64,000 bases of DNA, taken from Nocardiopsis sp. FR4. Its GTDB lineage: Bacteria > Actinomycetota > Actinomycetes > Streptosporangiales > Streptosporangiaceae. Position 1 is the first letter of the stretch. Each line of letters opens with the position of its first letter. The DNA lies in NCBI RefSeq assembly GCF_009830945.1, contig NZ_VWVV01000024.1, forward strand, positions 1-64,000, read 5' to 3'. Positions 26,145 through 36,888 of the stretch are shown in pieces. The position numbers and the translations under genes are program-made. The notes beneath the pieces were generated by a model, which was not told the DNA's origin, ran no database searches, and saw only the letters and a program-made list of their open reading frames with translations.

Positions 26145-28274
26145 TCAGCTCCCGGTCAGGGTGGGGTCCGCCCAGACGGGGAAGATGCCGCGTGCGTCGC
26201 TCTCCACCTCCAGGCGCAGGCGCAGGGCCCCGGAGACGTCGACCTCGACGTCCATCGTCTCGCCCAGGCGCAGGGTCTCGGTGGCCTCGGCCTCCCCGTC
26301 CACGTGCACGGTGAACGTGGTGGTGGCGCCGGCGTTGGAGGTGTCGTCCACACCGATGGTGGTGGTGAACGTCGACCAGTCGCGGCCGAGGTTGTAGTCG
26401 ATCCAGCCCGTGCACTCGGAGTTGTGCTGGGCGCAGAAGCCCGGGACGATGGCGCGGCTGTAGACCTCGCCGTCGAGCTCCGCCCGGCCGCTCTCGGGAC
26501 GCCAGTAGCTGCTGGACTCCTCGTCGACGGCCTCCATCTGGGTCAGCAGGGTGGAGTCCGGCGCGGGGTCCCCGGGCCCGTCCGACGCGGGTTCGTCCGC
26601 CGCCCCGAGCCGCTCGGAGTCCCCGGAGCCCGCGGAGGGCTCCGGGGCGGGGGCCGGGTCCGGCTGCACGTCCCCCGCCGACTCCTGGAGGCTGAGGGAG
26701 AAGGAGCCGAAGCGGTCCAGGACTGCATAGGTACCGGCCGCGCCCGCGACCATGCACAGCACGCCGAAGACCGCCAGACCGACGAACAGGGGCTTGCGCG
26801 ACCCGCGCCTGGCGGGTCCGGCTTCTCCCGTGGCCGCTTGCGCCGCGTGGTGCGGGAGGGCGCCGGTGGCGGTGTTCCAGCCGGGTCCGGGACCCGCGGC
26901 CCCCGCCGGGGCGGGGCGGGGCGGTCCGGGGTGCGGCGGCCCCGCGTACCGGCCGCCGGAGGGCTGGGCGGGGGCCTGCCGCGGCGGCGGCTGGGGGGAC
27001 GGAGCCGGGACCGGACCGCCCCGCCCCGGAGCGTTCGGCCCGGTGACACGGGGGCCGGGACCGCTGGGGTGCGCCGCCGTCCCGGGCTGGCGGGGCCGCG
27101 GCGCGGAGGGCCGGTCCGGTCCCTGGTCGGGCGGCGGAGCCTGTTCGGGCACACCGCGCATCCCGCCGACCGGACGCGGGGGCGCGGCCTGTTCCGACGG
27201 TGCGGCGGGCCCGGAGCCGCCGGGTCCCCGCACAGGAGGAGGCGTCGGGGCGTCCGGGCCGGGGCCGGGGGCTTCCCGCACCGGGGCGCCCTGCGGCGGG
27301 GCCCCGGTGACCGGCGCGCCCGCGGGCGGAAGGGCGCCTCCCGGTTCGGCCGCCGGTCCGGTCCAGGGCGCCGACGTGGCCAGGGACCGCAGCGCCCGGA
27401 TCCAGTCCGAGGCGCCGGGCCGGTCCGCGGGCTCGGCGGAGAACATGGACGCGACCAGCTCGCGCTGGCGCTCTCCCCCGGCCGCCACCAGCGGCAGCGC
27501 TCCGAAGCGCTCGCGCAGCTGCTCGGGCGAGGGCGGCGGGTCCTGGCCGGTCAGGGCGAAGAAGGCGATGGCACCGAAGGCGTAGCGGTCGGTGGCCGCC
27601 GAGTACTCGCCGTTGAAGATCTCCGGAGCGGCGTAGCCGGGGGTGAACCAGGGCCGGGCGGTCATGTGCCGGGCCGCGATCCGGCTGAGTCCGAAGTCGA
27701 CCAGGGTGGCCTGGCCCTCGTCGCTGATCATGATGTTGCCGGGCGACAGGTCGCCGTGCACCACCACGCGCTTGGAGGGGGTGGCCCGGCCCGAGTGCAG
27801 CACGTCCAGGACCACGGCGACCTGCTCCAGGTAGCGCAGCGCCTCGCGCTGGCCGCGCGGCCCCTCCACGGCGTGCTCGGCCCGCCAGTCGCGCAGGTCC
27901 ACGCCCTGGACGTAGTTCATCACCAGGTACAGGGCGCGGTCGGAGTACTCCCCCGCGCCGTCCGCCGGGTGCTCGGGAGCCCCCTCGAAGTGTTCGCGCA
28001 CACCCACCACGCCGAGGCGGTTGATGAAGCGCAGCATTTCGGCCTGCTCGCTCCAGCGGGCGCTGAGCTCGGCGAACTGGCCCTCGTTGGCGGTCACGTC
28101 GGAGTTGAGGACCTTGACCACGACGGGCTCGGTCTGTCCGGCCAGGCTGACCTCCGCCAGGTAGAGCGTGGCCTCGCCGCCACGGCCCACGGAACGGACG
28201 AGACGGTACTTGTCCGGTTGGGAGTCCGGACCGACGTAGAGATTCAGGCTCACGGAGCTGACGCTCGTTTCCAC
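26145..28274 (-). CDS. Transmembrane Ser/Thr protein kinase with NPCBM-like sensor domain
   Basis: A 709-residue kinase. The N-terminal kinase domain (about 20-290) has the glycine loop VGRGGEAT, Lys in VVVKVL, catalytic loop HGDLSPGNIM and DFGLS. The usual HRD is HGD, as in a minority of kinases. A long Pro/Gly/Ala-rich juxtamembrane stretch leads to one transmembrane helix near residue 495. The extracellular part ends in a domain resembling NPCBM (SRAIVPGF, WIDYNLGRDWSTFTTTIGVDDTS), a carbohydrate-binding-like sensor. It may sense wall or exogenous glycans. GTG 28274 is used as start without clear ribosome-binding site; GTG 28253 is possible. Head-to-head with the second kinase. Confidence 0.88.
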   Translation of the reverse strand: METSVSSVSLNLYVGPDSQPDKYRLVRSVGRGGEATLYLAEVSLAGQTEPVVVKVLNSDVTANEGQFAELSARWSEQAEMLRFINRLGVVGVREHFEGAPEHPADGAGEYSDRALYLVMNYVQGVDLRDWRAEHAVEGPRGQREALRYLEQVAVVLDVLHSGRATPSKRVVVHGDLSPGNIMISDEGQATLVDFGLSRIAARHMTARPWFTPGYAAPEIFNGEYSAATDRYAFGAIAFFALTGQDPPPSPEQLRERFGALPLVAAGGERQRELVASMFSAEPADRPGASDWIRALRSLATSAPWTGPAAEPGGALPPAGAPVTGAPPQGAPVREAPGPGPDAPTPPPVRGPGGSGPAAPSEQAAPPRPVGGMRGVPEQAPPPDQGPDRPSAPRPRQPGTAAHPSGPGPRVTGPNAPGRGGPVPAPSPQPPPRQAPAQPSGGRYAGPPHPGPPRPAPAGAAGPGPGWNTATGALPHHAAQAATGEAGPARRGSRKPLFVGLAVFGVLCMVAGAAGTYAVLDRFGSFSLSLQESAGDVQPDPAPAPEPSAGSGDSERLGAADEPASDGPGDPAPDSTLLTQMEAVDEESSSYWRPESGRAELDGEVYSRAIVPGFCAQHNSECTGWIDYNLGRDWSTFTTTIGVDDTSNAGATTTFTVHVDGEAEATETLRLGETMDVEVDVSGALRLRLEVESDARGIFPVWADPTLTGS

Positions 28275-28438
28275 ACGGGGGTCGGGGTCGCACCGCCTGG
28301 GACACAGGGGTTTTCGATCCCCGGGCGGAAGACCACAGTAACGCGGGCGGCTGTACGCTGACGCCGGACGTGACCGCGGGGGCCGACACCGGCCGCGGGG
28401 TCGGACGTGAACGCGGACACGGACGGTGAGGGGTTCCG

Positions 28439-30094
<1,656 letters not shown>

Positions 30095-30220
30095 CCTCGG
30101 CGGTGCCGCCGGGGCCGGAGGGGCCGAACCGGTCCGGGGGGCGAGGGGGCAGTGGCCGGAAAAGGGGCCGAAGGTCCGAAGCGGCGGTGGATGTCGTCCG
30201 GTGCCGCTAGTGTTCTGGCC

Positions 30221-30892
30221 ATGCCGAAGGACCTGAAAGAAATCATGGACAGCGGTTGGGCCGACGCCCTGGAGCCGGTCGCGCCGCAGATCGCCGCGAT
30301 GGGCGACTTCCTGCGCCAGGAGGTCGCGGAGGGGCGCACCTACCTGCCCGCCGGTGAGAACGTCCTGCGCGCCTTCAAACAGCCCTTCGAGGACGTGAAG
30401 GTCCTCATCGTGGGTCAGGACCCCTACCCCACCCCGGGCAACGCGGTGGGCCTGAGCTTCTCGGTCGCCCCCGACGTGCGCCTGCCCGCGAGCCTGCGCA
30501 ACATCTACAAGGAGATGGCCGACGACCTGGGGGTGCCCATGCCCTCCAACGGCGACCTGACCCCGTGGACCGAGCAGGGCGTGCTGCTGCTCAACAGGGT
30601 GCTGACGGTCTCCCCCGGCAAGGCCGGGTCGCACCGGGGCAAGGGCTGGGAGGCGGTCACCGAGCAGGCCATCCGGGCGCTGGCCGAGCGCGACAAGCCG
30701 CTGGTGGGCATTCTGTGGGGGCGCGACGCCCGCAACCTGCGGCCGATGATGCCGGGCGTGCCGTGCGTGGAGTCCGCCCACCCGAGCCCGCTGTCAGCCA
30801 AGAACGGGTTCTTCGGGTCCAGGCCGTTCAGCCGCACCAACGAGCTCCTGGAGAAGCAGGGCGCCGACCCGGTGGACTGGAAGCTCCCCTAG
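30221..30892 (+). CDS. ung: Uracil-DNA glycosylase
   Basis: Family 1 uracil-DNA glycosylase of 223 residues that removes uracil from DNA in base excision repair. The water-activating loop [18 protein letters not shown] (residues 65-82, catalytic D67) and the DNA-intercalation loop [17 protein letters not shown] are both intact. The ATG at 30221 is chosen by homology; the frame extends upstream without a better start. The gene stands alone, 111 bases before the NACHT gene start in the same direction, with no clear terminator, so partial co-transcription is possible. Confidence 0.97.
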   Translation: MPKDLKEIMDSGWADALEPVAPQIAAMGDFLRQEVAEGRTYLPAGENVLRAFKQPFEDVKVLIVGQDPYPTPGNAVGLSFSVAPDVRLPASLRNIYKEMADDLGVPMPSNGDLTPWTEQGVLLLNRVLTVSPGKAGSHRGKGWEAVTEQAIRALAERDKPLVGILWGRDARNLRPMMPGVPCVESAHPSPLSAKNGFFGSRPFSRTNELLEKQGADPVDWKLP

Positions 30893-31003
30893 CCCGGCGA
30901 ACCGCGGCCTCCCCGACCCCCGTTGACCTGCGGACTCGGCACCGCCCCCGGCGCCGGGTCCGACCCGTGTCTGCCCCCGCACCGGAAAGGCGGTCTCCCC
31001 CCG

Positions 31004-34000
31004 ATGGCGAAACAGCTCAGCTACGCGGACGCCCTGAGGATCCTCGGCCAGAACGACTCCGAGGTACTCGACTTCGCCGAGAAACTGGCCGACGGCGGTC
31101 TGGGGCTGGTGGGGGTGCCCGACCTGTTCGGGCTGCGGGGCCTGCTGGTGAGCCGGGGGCGCCAGGCCATCGAGGGGATCCAGGACAAGCTGAGGGGCCA
31201 GAGCCGCCTGTCGCGGACGGAGAGGATCGACGCGGCGCACCGGATCCTGGTCCTCATCTCCTTCTTCGAGGCGGTGGAGGCCTACCTCACCAGGCACGAG
31301 GCGCCCTTCACCCTGGAGGCGCTCAGGATCACCGACGCCGAGGAGTTCTCCTACTTCGACCAGGCGGTCCAGGACCTGGCCGGCCTCCCCCAGCCCGCCG
31401 GTGTGAGAGGTGAGGACGACCGGGACCCCTTCGACACGTACACCCTCCTCCACCTGCTCTGCGGAACCTTCGTCAGCCTCCTGGTGCACCACCCCGAGGC
31501 CGCCGAGCACGGCATGGACAGCGATCACCCCCTGGTCGAGGGACTGGGCGAGGAGGTCCCCGGGGAGGCGGCGGGGCTGCTGCGGGAGAACCTGCGGCGT
31601 CTCGCGGCGGAGGTCCCCGAGTTCGGCGTCTGGGTGCACCTCGCCGAACACCAGCACACGCGCCACGTCCTGGGCACCGGCCTCGGTGAACTGCACCGGC
31701 TCCTGGCGGCGGCCGGTTCGGGCAGGAAGGCGGACCGGCGCAGGCAGGAGCTCGCCGCCTCCTACCAGGCGGTCCTGCGCCAGCCCGTCCTGCGTTCGGA
31801 CGACGTTCCGCCGGGGCTCGTCCTGCCCTCACTGGAGGACGCCTACGTGCCCCCGCGCGGGCGTGTGGCGGCGGCCCGAACGGGTGACTCCCCCTCCGCG
31901 GAGCGGTGGTGGGAGGAGCAGCCGCTGCTGGACGACCTCCAGTCGTTCATGGCCGCGTACCTGCTCCATCCCGAGGCCCCCGAGTACCCCACCGTCGTCC
32001 TGGGCCACCCGGGGGCGGGGAAGTCCAAGTTCACCGAGATGCTCGCGGCCCAGCTGCCCGCCTCGGACTTCCTGCCGATCCGGGTGGAGCTGCGCTCGGT
32101 GAGCCCCAACTCCCCCATCCACGTGCAGATCGAGGAGGGGCTGGCCGCCGCCCTCCACACCCGGGTGTCCTGGCGTGAACTCGCCGAGTCGGCGGACGGC
32201 GCGCTGCCCGTGGTCATCCTGGACGGTTTCGACGAACTCCTCCAGGCGACCGGGGTGGACCGCTCCGACTACCTGGAGCGGGTCCAGGAGTTCCAGCACC
32301 AGCAGTCGGCACTGGGGCAGCCCGTGGTGGTGATCGTCACCAGCCGCACAGTGGTGGTGGACCGGGCCCGCTTCCCCGAGGGCAGCACGGTGATCCGGCT
32401 GGAGCCCTTCGACGAGGCCCAGATCGGCCACATGCTGAAGGTGTGGAACAGGGCGAACTCCCGGGCGCTGACCGCACCGGGTGCGGAGCCGCTGAGCACC
32501 GACGTCCTGCTGCGCTACCGGGAGCTGGCCGAGCAGCCCCTCCTGCTGCTGATGCTGCTGGTCTACGACGCGGGCGACGACGGGCTGCGGCGCGCCTCGC
32601 GGCATCTGACGCACGGGGAGCTGTACGAGCGCCTGCTGACCATGTTCGCCAGACGCGAGGTGGACAAGCACCACGCGGGGTTGGGCCGCGAGGACTTCGA
32701 CGACGCGGTCGAGGGCGAGCTGCGGCGCCTGGAGGTCGCCGCCCTGGCGATGTTCACCCGGCGCAGACAGAGCGTGACCGCCGACGAACTGGACCGGGAC
32801 CTGGCGGTCCTCATGCCCGAGGCCGCCCTGCGCCCCGACGACACCGGCCTGCACGGGCGGATCGCCCCGGCCCACCAGGTGCTGGGCCGGTTCTTCTTCG
32901 TCCACGAGGCCAGGGCGAGGGTCGCCGAGGGCAGCGCGAGCGTGTTCGAGTTCCTGCACGCCACCTTCGGCGAATACCTGGTGGCCAGGGCGGTGGCGGC
33001 GGCCCTGGACGACCTGGACGGGTCCCGGGCGCGTTCGTCCCGCCGCCGGGGGCGCGCCCCCCGGGTGGACGACGGGGAGCTGTACGCCCTCTCCTCCTTC
33101 GCGAGCTACGCGGGCCGGGAGAAGGTGGTGGACTTCCTCGCCGAGCTTCTGGAGCGCCGCTTCGCCGAGGAGCCGGAGGCCCGCGCGGGCTACGCGCGGC
33201 TGCTGGTGGAGCTGTTCCAGGAGGCGCCCTTCCCCGCACCCAACCGCTCCTACTCCGGCTACGAGCCCGCGCGCCTGCCGCTGACCCGCCGGGAGGCCAA
33301 CTACACCAGCAACCTCCTGATCCTGCTGTGCCTGGTGTCCGAGGATCCGGTGGACGCCCGGGAGCTCTTCCCCGACGCAGACGAACCCGACCAGGCCCTG
33401 CAGGGCAGGACCAGCCTGTGGCGCACGCTGCCCGGCGCCGAGTGGTTCAGCATCCTCGGCGCGCTGCGCGTGCGCCACATCGACGGCTGGGACGAGGAGG
33501 GCGCGGTCACCGTCATCGGGCTGGAGGACGGCTCCCCCGTCAACGTCGGAGAGTCCATGGGCTTCGAGCTGCGGGCCAACCTGGACCGCCGGGCGGACGT
33601 GACCGACCCCTACGAGGTGTCGGTGCCCTACGAGTCGATCACCGCGCGGCTCCTGCGGTCGATGGCCATGCGCGTCAACGGCACGGCGGCCCGGTTCCTG
33701 TTCGGTCTGCTGCCCTATCTGCGGTACGTCTCCGACGACCTGGTGACCTGGTACCTCGATCCTGTCCTGGACGACCGTGAGGATGAGGCGGGTGTATGGA
33801 GCGAGGTGCATGAGGTGATGCGCCTGCGCATGGCTCCGGTGCACGAGACCCCCGGGCGGCGCCTGGCCGCCTATGGCCGGTTGCTCACCGGCCGCGTCCT
33901 GGGCCGGTTGGAACTCCTGGTCCTCAGGCAGGCGGCGGAGGACCTCGCCCTGTCCGCCGACCGCGAGTTCACCGAGCGCGTGGCCCTGTCCGTGGAGGAG

Positions 34001-34237
34001 TACCTCTCCGACGTGGCGGAGGTGGTCGTCGGCCCCCAACTCGGTTCCGACGCGGTGGCCCCGGTTCTGGAGAGCCTGGGGCGGCACGTGGAGCGCACCG
34101 TGCTGCACCGCGTCGCCGCTCTCACCGGGACCACCGACGCCTCTCGCTCCGAGGCGTCCCCGGACCAGGCCGCCGCGACCGTTCCCGGGCCTCACGAGGT
34201 CTCTCCCGACACGGGCCAGTTCACCAGCGGCGGATGA
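31004..34237 (+). CDS. NACHT NTPase, NLR-like, with NNH7-type N-terminal helical domain
   Basis: A 1077-residue STAND NTPase. The N-terminal helical region (SYADALRILGQNDSEVLDFAEKLADGG...) matches the actinobacterial NACHT N-terminal helical domain 7 style. The NACHT module follows: Walker A GHPGAGKSKF near residue 335, Walker B VVILDGFDELL near 403-413 with the small residue before the acidic pair characteristic of NACHT, and an arginine finger-like region RLEPFDEAQI. The C-terminal 550 residues are helical without recognisable LRR or TPR repeats and would be the sensor. Bacterial NACHT proteins are antiphage sensors, so a defence role is plausible, but no partner effector is adjacent. The ATG at 31004 follows GGAAAGG. 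Confidence 0.82.
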   Translation: MAKQLSYADALRILGQNDSEVLDFAEKLADGGLGLVGVPDLFGLRGLLVSRGRQAIEGIQDKLRGQSRLSRTERIDAAHRILVLISFFEAVEAYLTRHEAPFTLEALRITDAEEFSYFDQAVQDLAGLPQPAGVRGEDDRDPFDTYTLLHLLCGTFVSLLVHHPEAAEHGMDSDHPLVEGLGEEVPGEAAGLLRENLRRLAAEVPEFGVWVHLAEHQHTRHVLGTGLGELHRLLAAAGSGRKADRRRQELAASYQAVLRQPVLRSDDVPPGLVLPSLEDAYVPPRGRVAAARTGDSPSAERWWEEQPLLDDLQSFMAAYLLHPEAPEYPTVVLGHPGAGKSKFTEMLAAQLPASDFLPIRVELRSVSPNSPIHVQIEEGLAAALHTRVSWRELAESADGALPVVILDGFDELLQATGVDRSDYLERVQEFQHQQSALGQPVVVIVTSRTVVVDRARFPEGSTVIRLEPFDEAQIGHMLKVWNRANSRALTAPGAEPLSTDVLLRYRELAEQPLLLLMLLVYDAGDDGLRRASRHLTHGELYERLLTMFARREVDKHHAGLGREDFDDAVEGELRRLEVAALAMFTRRRQSVTADELDRDLAVLMPEAALRPDDTGLHGRIAPAHQVLGRFFFVHEARARVAEGSASVFEFLHATFGEYLVARAVAAALDDLDGSRARSSRRRGRAPRVDDGELYALSSFASYAGREKVVDFLAELLERRFAEEPEARAGYARLLVELFQEAPFPAPNRSYSGYEPARLPLTRREANYTSNLLILLCLVSEDPVDARELFPDADEPDQALQGRTSLWRTLPGAEWFSILGALRVRHIDGWDEEGAVTVIGLEDGSPVNVGESMGFELRANLDRRADVTDPYEVSVPYESITARLLRSMAMRVNGTAARFLFGLLPYLRYVSDDLVTWYLDPVLDDREDEAGVWSEVHEVMRLRMAPVHETPGRRLAAYGRLLTGRVLGRLELLVLRQAAEDLALSADREFTERVALSVEEYLSDVAEVVVGPQLGSDAVAPVLESLGRHVERTVLHRVAALTGTTDASRSEASPDQAAATVPGPHEVSPDTGQFTSGG

Positions 34238-34331
34238 ACCCCGCACTCCTCCAGCACCCCCGCCCCCCGTGCGGTGGCCGCGCGCCGGAGCCCGGGTGCG
34301 CGGCACCGAACGGCGGGGGCGGGCCCGCGCG

Positions 34332-35135
34332 TCAGGAAGCGGCCCGGCGCACCCTCTCCACCAGGGCGGGCAGGGCCACCCCGATCGGGTCGCGCACCAC
34401 GGCGCCGGCGAAGTCGTCGTAGGGCGTGGGCTCGGCGTTGACGACGACCAGGCTGGCCCGCGCCATCATGGCCACGTCGCACAGGCCCGCCACCGGGTGG
34501 ACGGTCAGCGAGGTCCCCACCGCCATGAACACGTCGCACTCACGGGCGGCGCGCGCGGCCTCCTCCAGCACCTCGGCGTCGAGCCGCTGGCCGAAGGAGA
34601 TGGTGTCCGACTTCTGGATGCCCCCGCACTCCAGGCACCGGGGGTCGGACTCCTCGTCCAGGCGAGCCAGCACCTGCGGACTGGGCGTGCGCAGGCCGCA
34701 CGCCATGCAGACCACCCGCAGCATGCTGCCGTGCACCTCGACGACCCGTTCCGGGGAGACCCCGCCCCGCTGGTGCAGGCCGTCGATGTTCTGGGTGACC
34801 AGCGACCGCAGGCGTCCCGTGGCCTCCAGGTCGGCCAGGGCGCGGTGGGCGGCGTTGGGCTCGGAGCGCCACACCGGGTGGGTGCGCCGCTGGGTCCAGA
34901 CACGGCGGCGGACGTCCACGTCGCCCATGTAGATGTTGATGTCGGACAGGGCCTGTGCGTCCGGGTCGGTGGTCCACACCCCGTTCGGGCCGCGGAAGTC
35001 GGGGATCCCGGAGTCGGTGGACACGCCCGCGCCGGTGAGCACCGTGATGCTCCCGGCGGATGCCAGCAGGTCAGCGGCCCGGGCGAACCCCTCGGGGTCG
35101 GCGAAGGACGCTGGATCGGTCGTCGTCGAGGCCAT
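34332..35135 (-). CDS. Sir2-family NAD-dependent protein deacylase
   Basis: A 267-residue sirtuin. Motifs are complete: TGAGVSTDSGIPDFRGPNGVW (NAD binding), TQNIDGLHQRGG, catalytic His in VEVHGSM, zinc cysteines in CMACG and CLECGG, then VGTSLTVHPVAG and VVVNAEPTPYD. It removes acyl groups from lysines and makes O-acyl-ADP-ribose and nicotinamide. It is cytoplasmic. Convergent with the NACHT gene; Sir2 domains occur in some defence systems as NADases, but this one is an ordinary deacylase by length and zinc module. Confidence 0.93.
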   Translation of the reverse strand: MASTTTDPASFADPEGFARAADLLASAGSITVLTGAGVSTDSGIPDFRGPNGVWTTDPDAQALSDINIYMGDVDVRRRVWTQRRTHPVWRSEPNAAHRALADLEATGRLRSLVTQNIDGLHQRGGVSPERVVEVHGSMLRVVCMACGLRTPSPQVLARLDEESDPRCLECGGIQKSDTISFGQRLDAEVLEEAARAARECDVFMAVGTSLTVHPVAGLCDVAMMARASLVVVNAEPTPYDDFAGAVVRDPIGVALPALVERVRRAAS

Positions 35136-35322
35136 GCCCCATTCTTACAGCGCCCGTACCACCACGGCTTACCCCGGGTTGACAGCCACTTTGCCCGCCT
35201 TTGGCAGACAATGAGGGCTTGTACCCTCGGGAAGCCGTAGCCTCGGGGTGCGTGGAGTGCGACGGCCACATCCCCGGCCGATGCACACGAGGTGGGCAAA
35301 GGGTGCCAAAATCAACACAATC

Positions 35323-36207
35323 ATGAAGCAGCCGTCCTACATTCTCGTGGTCAACGGGACCAAGGTGGAGCGCCCGGTGTTCGTCCTGGGCGCGCCCCAC
35401 TCGGGCGTCCCCGAGATCGCCCGGGCCCTGTCCCGTGTACCCGGGTTCCACCTGAACTCGGGTTCGTCGGGCGTGCTCAACGCGGTCTACGCCGTGGCCC
35501 GGCGCCCCTCCCTGGCCCAGGAGAGGGCCGCGGGGACGGCGAGCCTGCTGCGCGAGGCCTACGCCGAGGCCTGGCAGCTCACCCCGCTGACCTGCCCGCG
35601 CTGCCCGGGGCCGTGGACGCGCGTGCCCGCCAACGCCGCCTCCGAGCCCTGCGAGCACAGCGCGGACGCGCTCCGCTACGGCGACGCCAGCCCCGACCTG
35701 CTCTTCTGCGCCACGGCCCTGCACACGGCCTTTCCCGACGCGCTGTTCGTCCAGGTCATCCGGGACGGCCGCGACGTCATCGCGGACATGATGGAGGACG
35801 AGCGCTCGCTGGCCTGGCTCAGGCCGAGCTTCATGAAGCTCGACCACGAGTTCCCCAACCACTTCTTCGGCTTGGAGGAGGAGTCGGACCTGACCGCGTT
35901 CCGGGAGGGCTCCACCGCCGCCAAGTGCGCGATGCGCTGGCGGGGCGCGGTGCGCATGTCGGCGCTGCTGCGCCGCGGCATCGGCACCGAACAGCTGATG
36001 ACCCTGCGCTACGAGGACGTGCACGGCGGGGAGGTGGAGACCGCCGAGCGGCTGCGGGAGTTCACCGGGGCCCGGGTGTCGGCCTCGGAACTGGTGACCC
36101 CGGAGTCGTGGGGCGTGGGCTCCTGGCGCGAGCGCCTGTCCCGCGACCAGTACGAGGACGTGCACGAGGTGGCGGGCGTGGAGCTGTCCCGGCTCGGCTA
36201 CGTCTGA
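35323..36207 (+). CDS. Sulfotransferase family protein
   Basis: A 294-residue protein of the PAPS-dependent sulfotransferase fold. The phosphosulfate loop is VFVLGAPHSGVPEIARAL, a variant of the usual RSGT pattern, and the 3'-phosphate motif region is FVQVIRDGRDVIADMM. A CPRCPGPW pair is inserted at about residue 93. The substrate is unknown; actinobacterial members sulfate glycolipids or antibiotics. ATG 35323 is chosen by homology and has no ribosome-binding site; ATG 35281 is an in-frame alternative. A TTGACA (35179) lies upstream. Confidence 0.8.
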   Translation: MKQPSYILVVNGTKVERPVFVLGAPHSGVPEIARALSRVPGFHLNSGSSGVLNAVYAVARRPSLAQERAAGTASLLREAYAEAWQLTPLTCPRCPGPWTRVPANAASEPCEHSADALRYGDASPDLLFCATALHTAFPDALFVQVIRDGRDVIADMMEDERSLAWLRPSFMKLDHEFPNHFFGLEEESDLTAFREGSTAAKCAMRWRGAVRMSALLRRGIGTEQLMTLRYEDVHGGEVETAERLREFTGARVSASELVTPESWGVGSWRERLSRDQYEDVHEVAGVELSRLGYV

Positions 36208-36228
36208 CCGCGCCGGGGGACGGGATCC

Positions 36229-36813
36229 TCAGGCGGAGCCGTACACCGTCATCAGCGCGTCGGCGGCGGCGCTCGCCGTGCGGACGGCGTCGGCCGCCCC
36301 GGCGATGTTGCGGGCGACCACGGCCCCCTCGTGCAGCATGGCCAGTGCGTCGCCGAGGGCCCGCGCGTCGGCCGCCCCGGCCTCGCGCGCCAGGTCGGCG
36401 TACAGCTCGCGCAGCCACCGCTTCTGCTCCTCGGCGACCGCGCGGCCGGGGTGGTCGGGGTCGGAGAGCTCGGCGTAGGCGTTGACCATGGCGCACCCGC
36501 GCGGGTTCTCCCGCTCCATCCACGCGTGCAGGGCGTCGAAGGTGGCCGCCACCCGGGCGCGCGGCGTGCGGGCCCCCTCCAGGTGGGCGACCAGGTGCTC
36601 GCGCCACCGGGTGTCGCGGACCCGCAGGTACTGCTCGACGAGGCGCTGTTTGGAACCGAAGCGGTCGTAGATCGTCTTCTTGGTCACCCCCGCCCGCTCG
36701 GCGACCAGCTCCATGCCCACGGTGTTGATGCCGCGCGTGTAGAACAGCTCGCACGCCACGTCCAGTACCCGGCGCGCGGCCGGGGTCAGCGTCGGGGTCG
36801 CGGTGGGGTCCAC
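36229..36813 (-). CDS. TetR family regulator of the adjacent EamA transporter
   Basis: A 194-residue TetR repressor with helix-turn-helix at about residues 33-55 (TVGMELVAERAGVTKKTIYDRFGSK). The C-terminal domain is of the TetR_C group with a conserved WMERENPRGCAMVNAYAEL segment. It is divergent from an EamA transporter with a perfect inverted repeat (36861-36874) between them, the classic autoregulated efflux arrangement. The ligand is unknown. Confidence 0.9.
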   Translation of the reverse strand: MDPTATPTLTPAARRVLDVACELFYTRGINTVGMELVAERAGVTKKTIYDRFGSKQRLVEQYLRVRDTRWREHLVAHLEGARTPRARVAATFDALHAWMERENPRGCAMVNAYAELSDPDHPGRAVAEEQKRWLRELYADLAREAGAADARALGDALAMLHEGAVVARNIAGAADAVRTASAAADALMTVYGSA

Positions 36814-36860
36814 GGGTTCCTCCCTGCCGTCGGGCCTTCGTCCACGGGTACATTGCGAGT

Positions 36861-36874
36861 ATACCGAACGGTAT
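36861..36874. promoter_or_regulatory. TetR operator ATACCG-AA-CGGTAT
   Basis: A perfect 6-bp-arm palindrome lies between the divergent TetR gene (start 36813) and EamA gene (start 36889), 15 bp before the transporter ATG. Confidence 0.75.
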
Positions 36875-36888
36875 GTTTACCTCCGGGC

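Noticed and set aside
34332..35135. Sir2 as a defence NADase partner of the NACHT protein
   Set aside because: The genes are convergent and the protein is a full-length zinc-containing deacylase without a fused defence domain.
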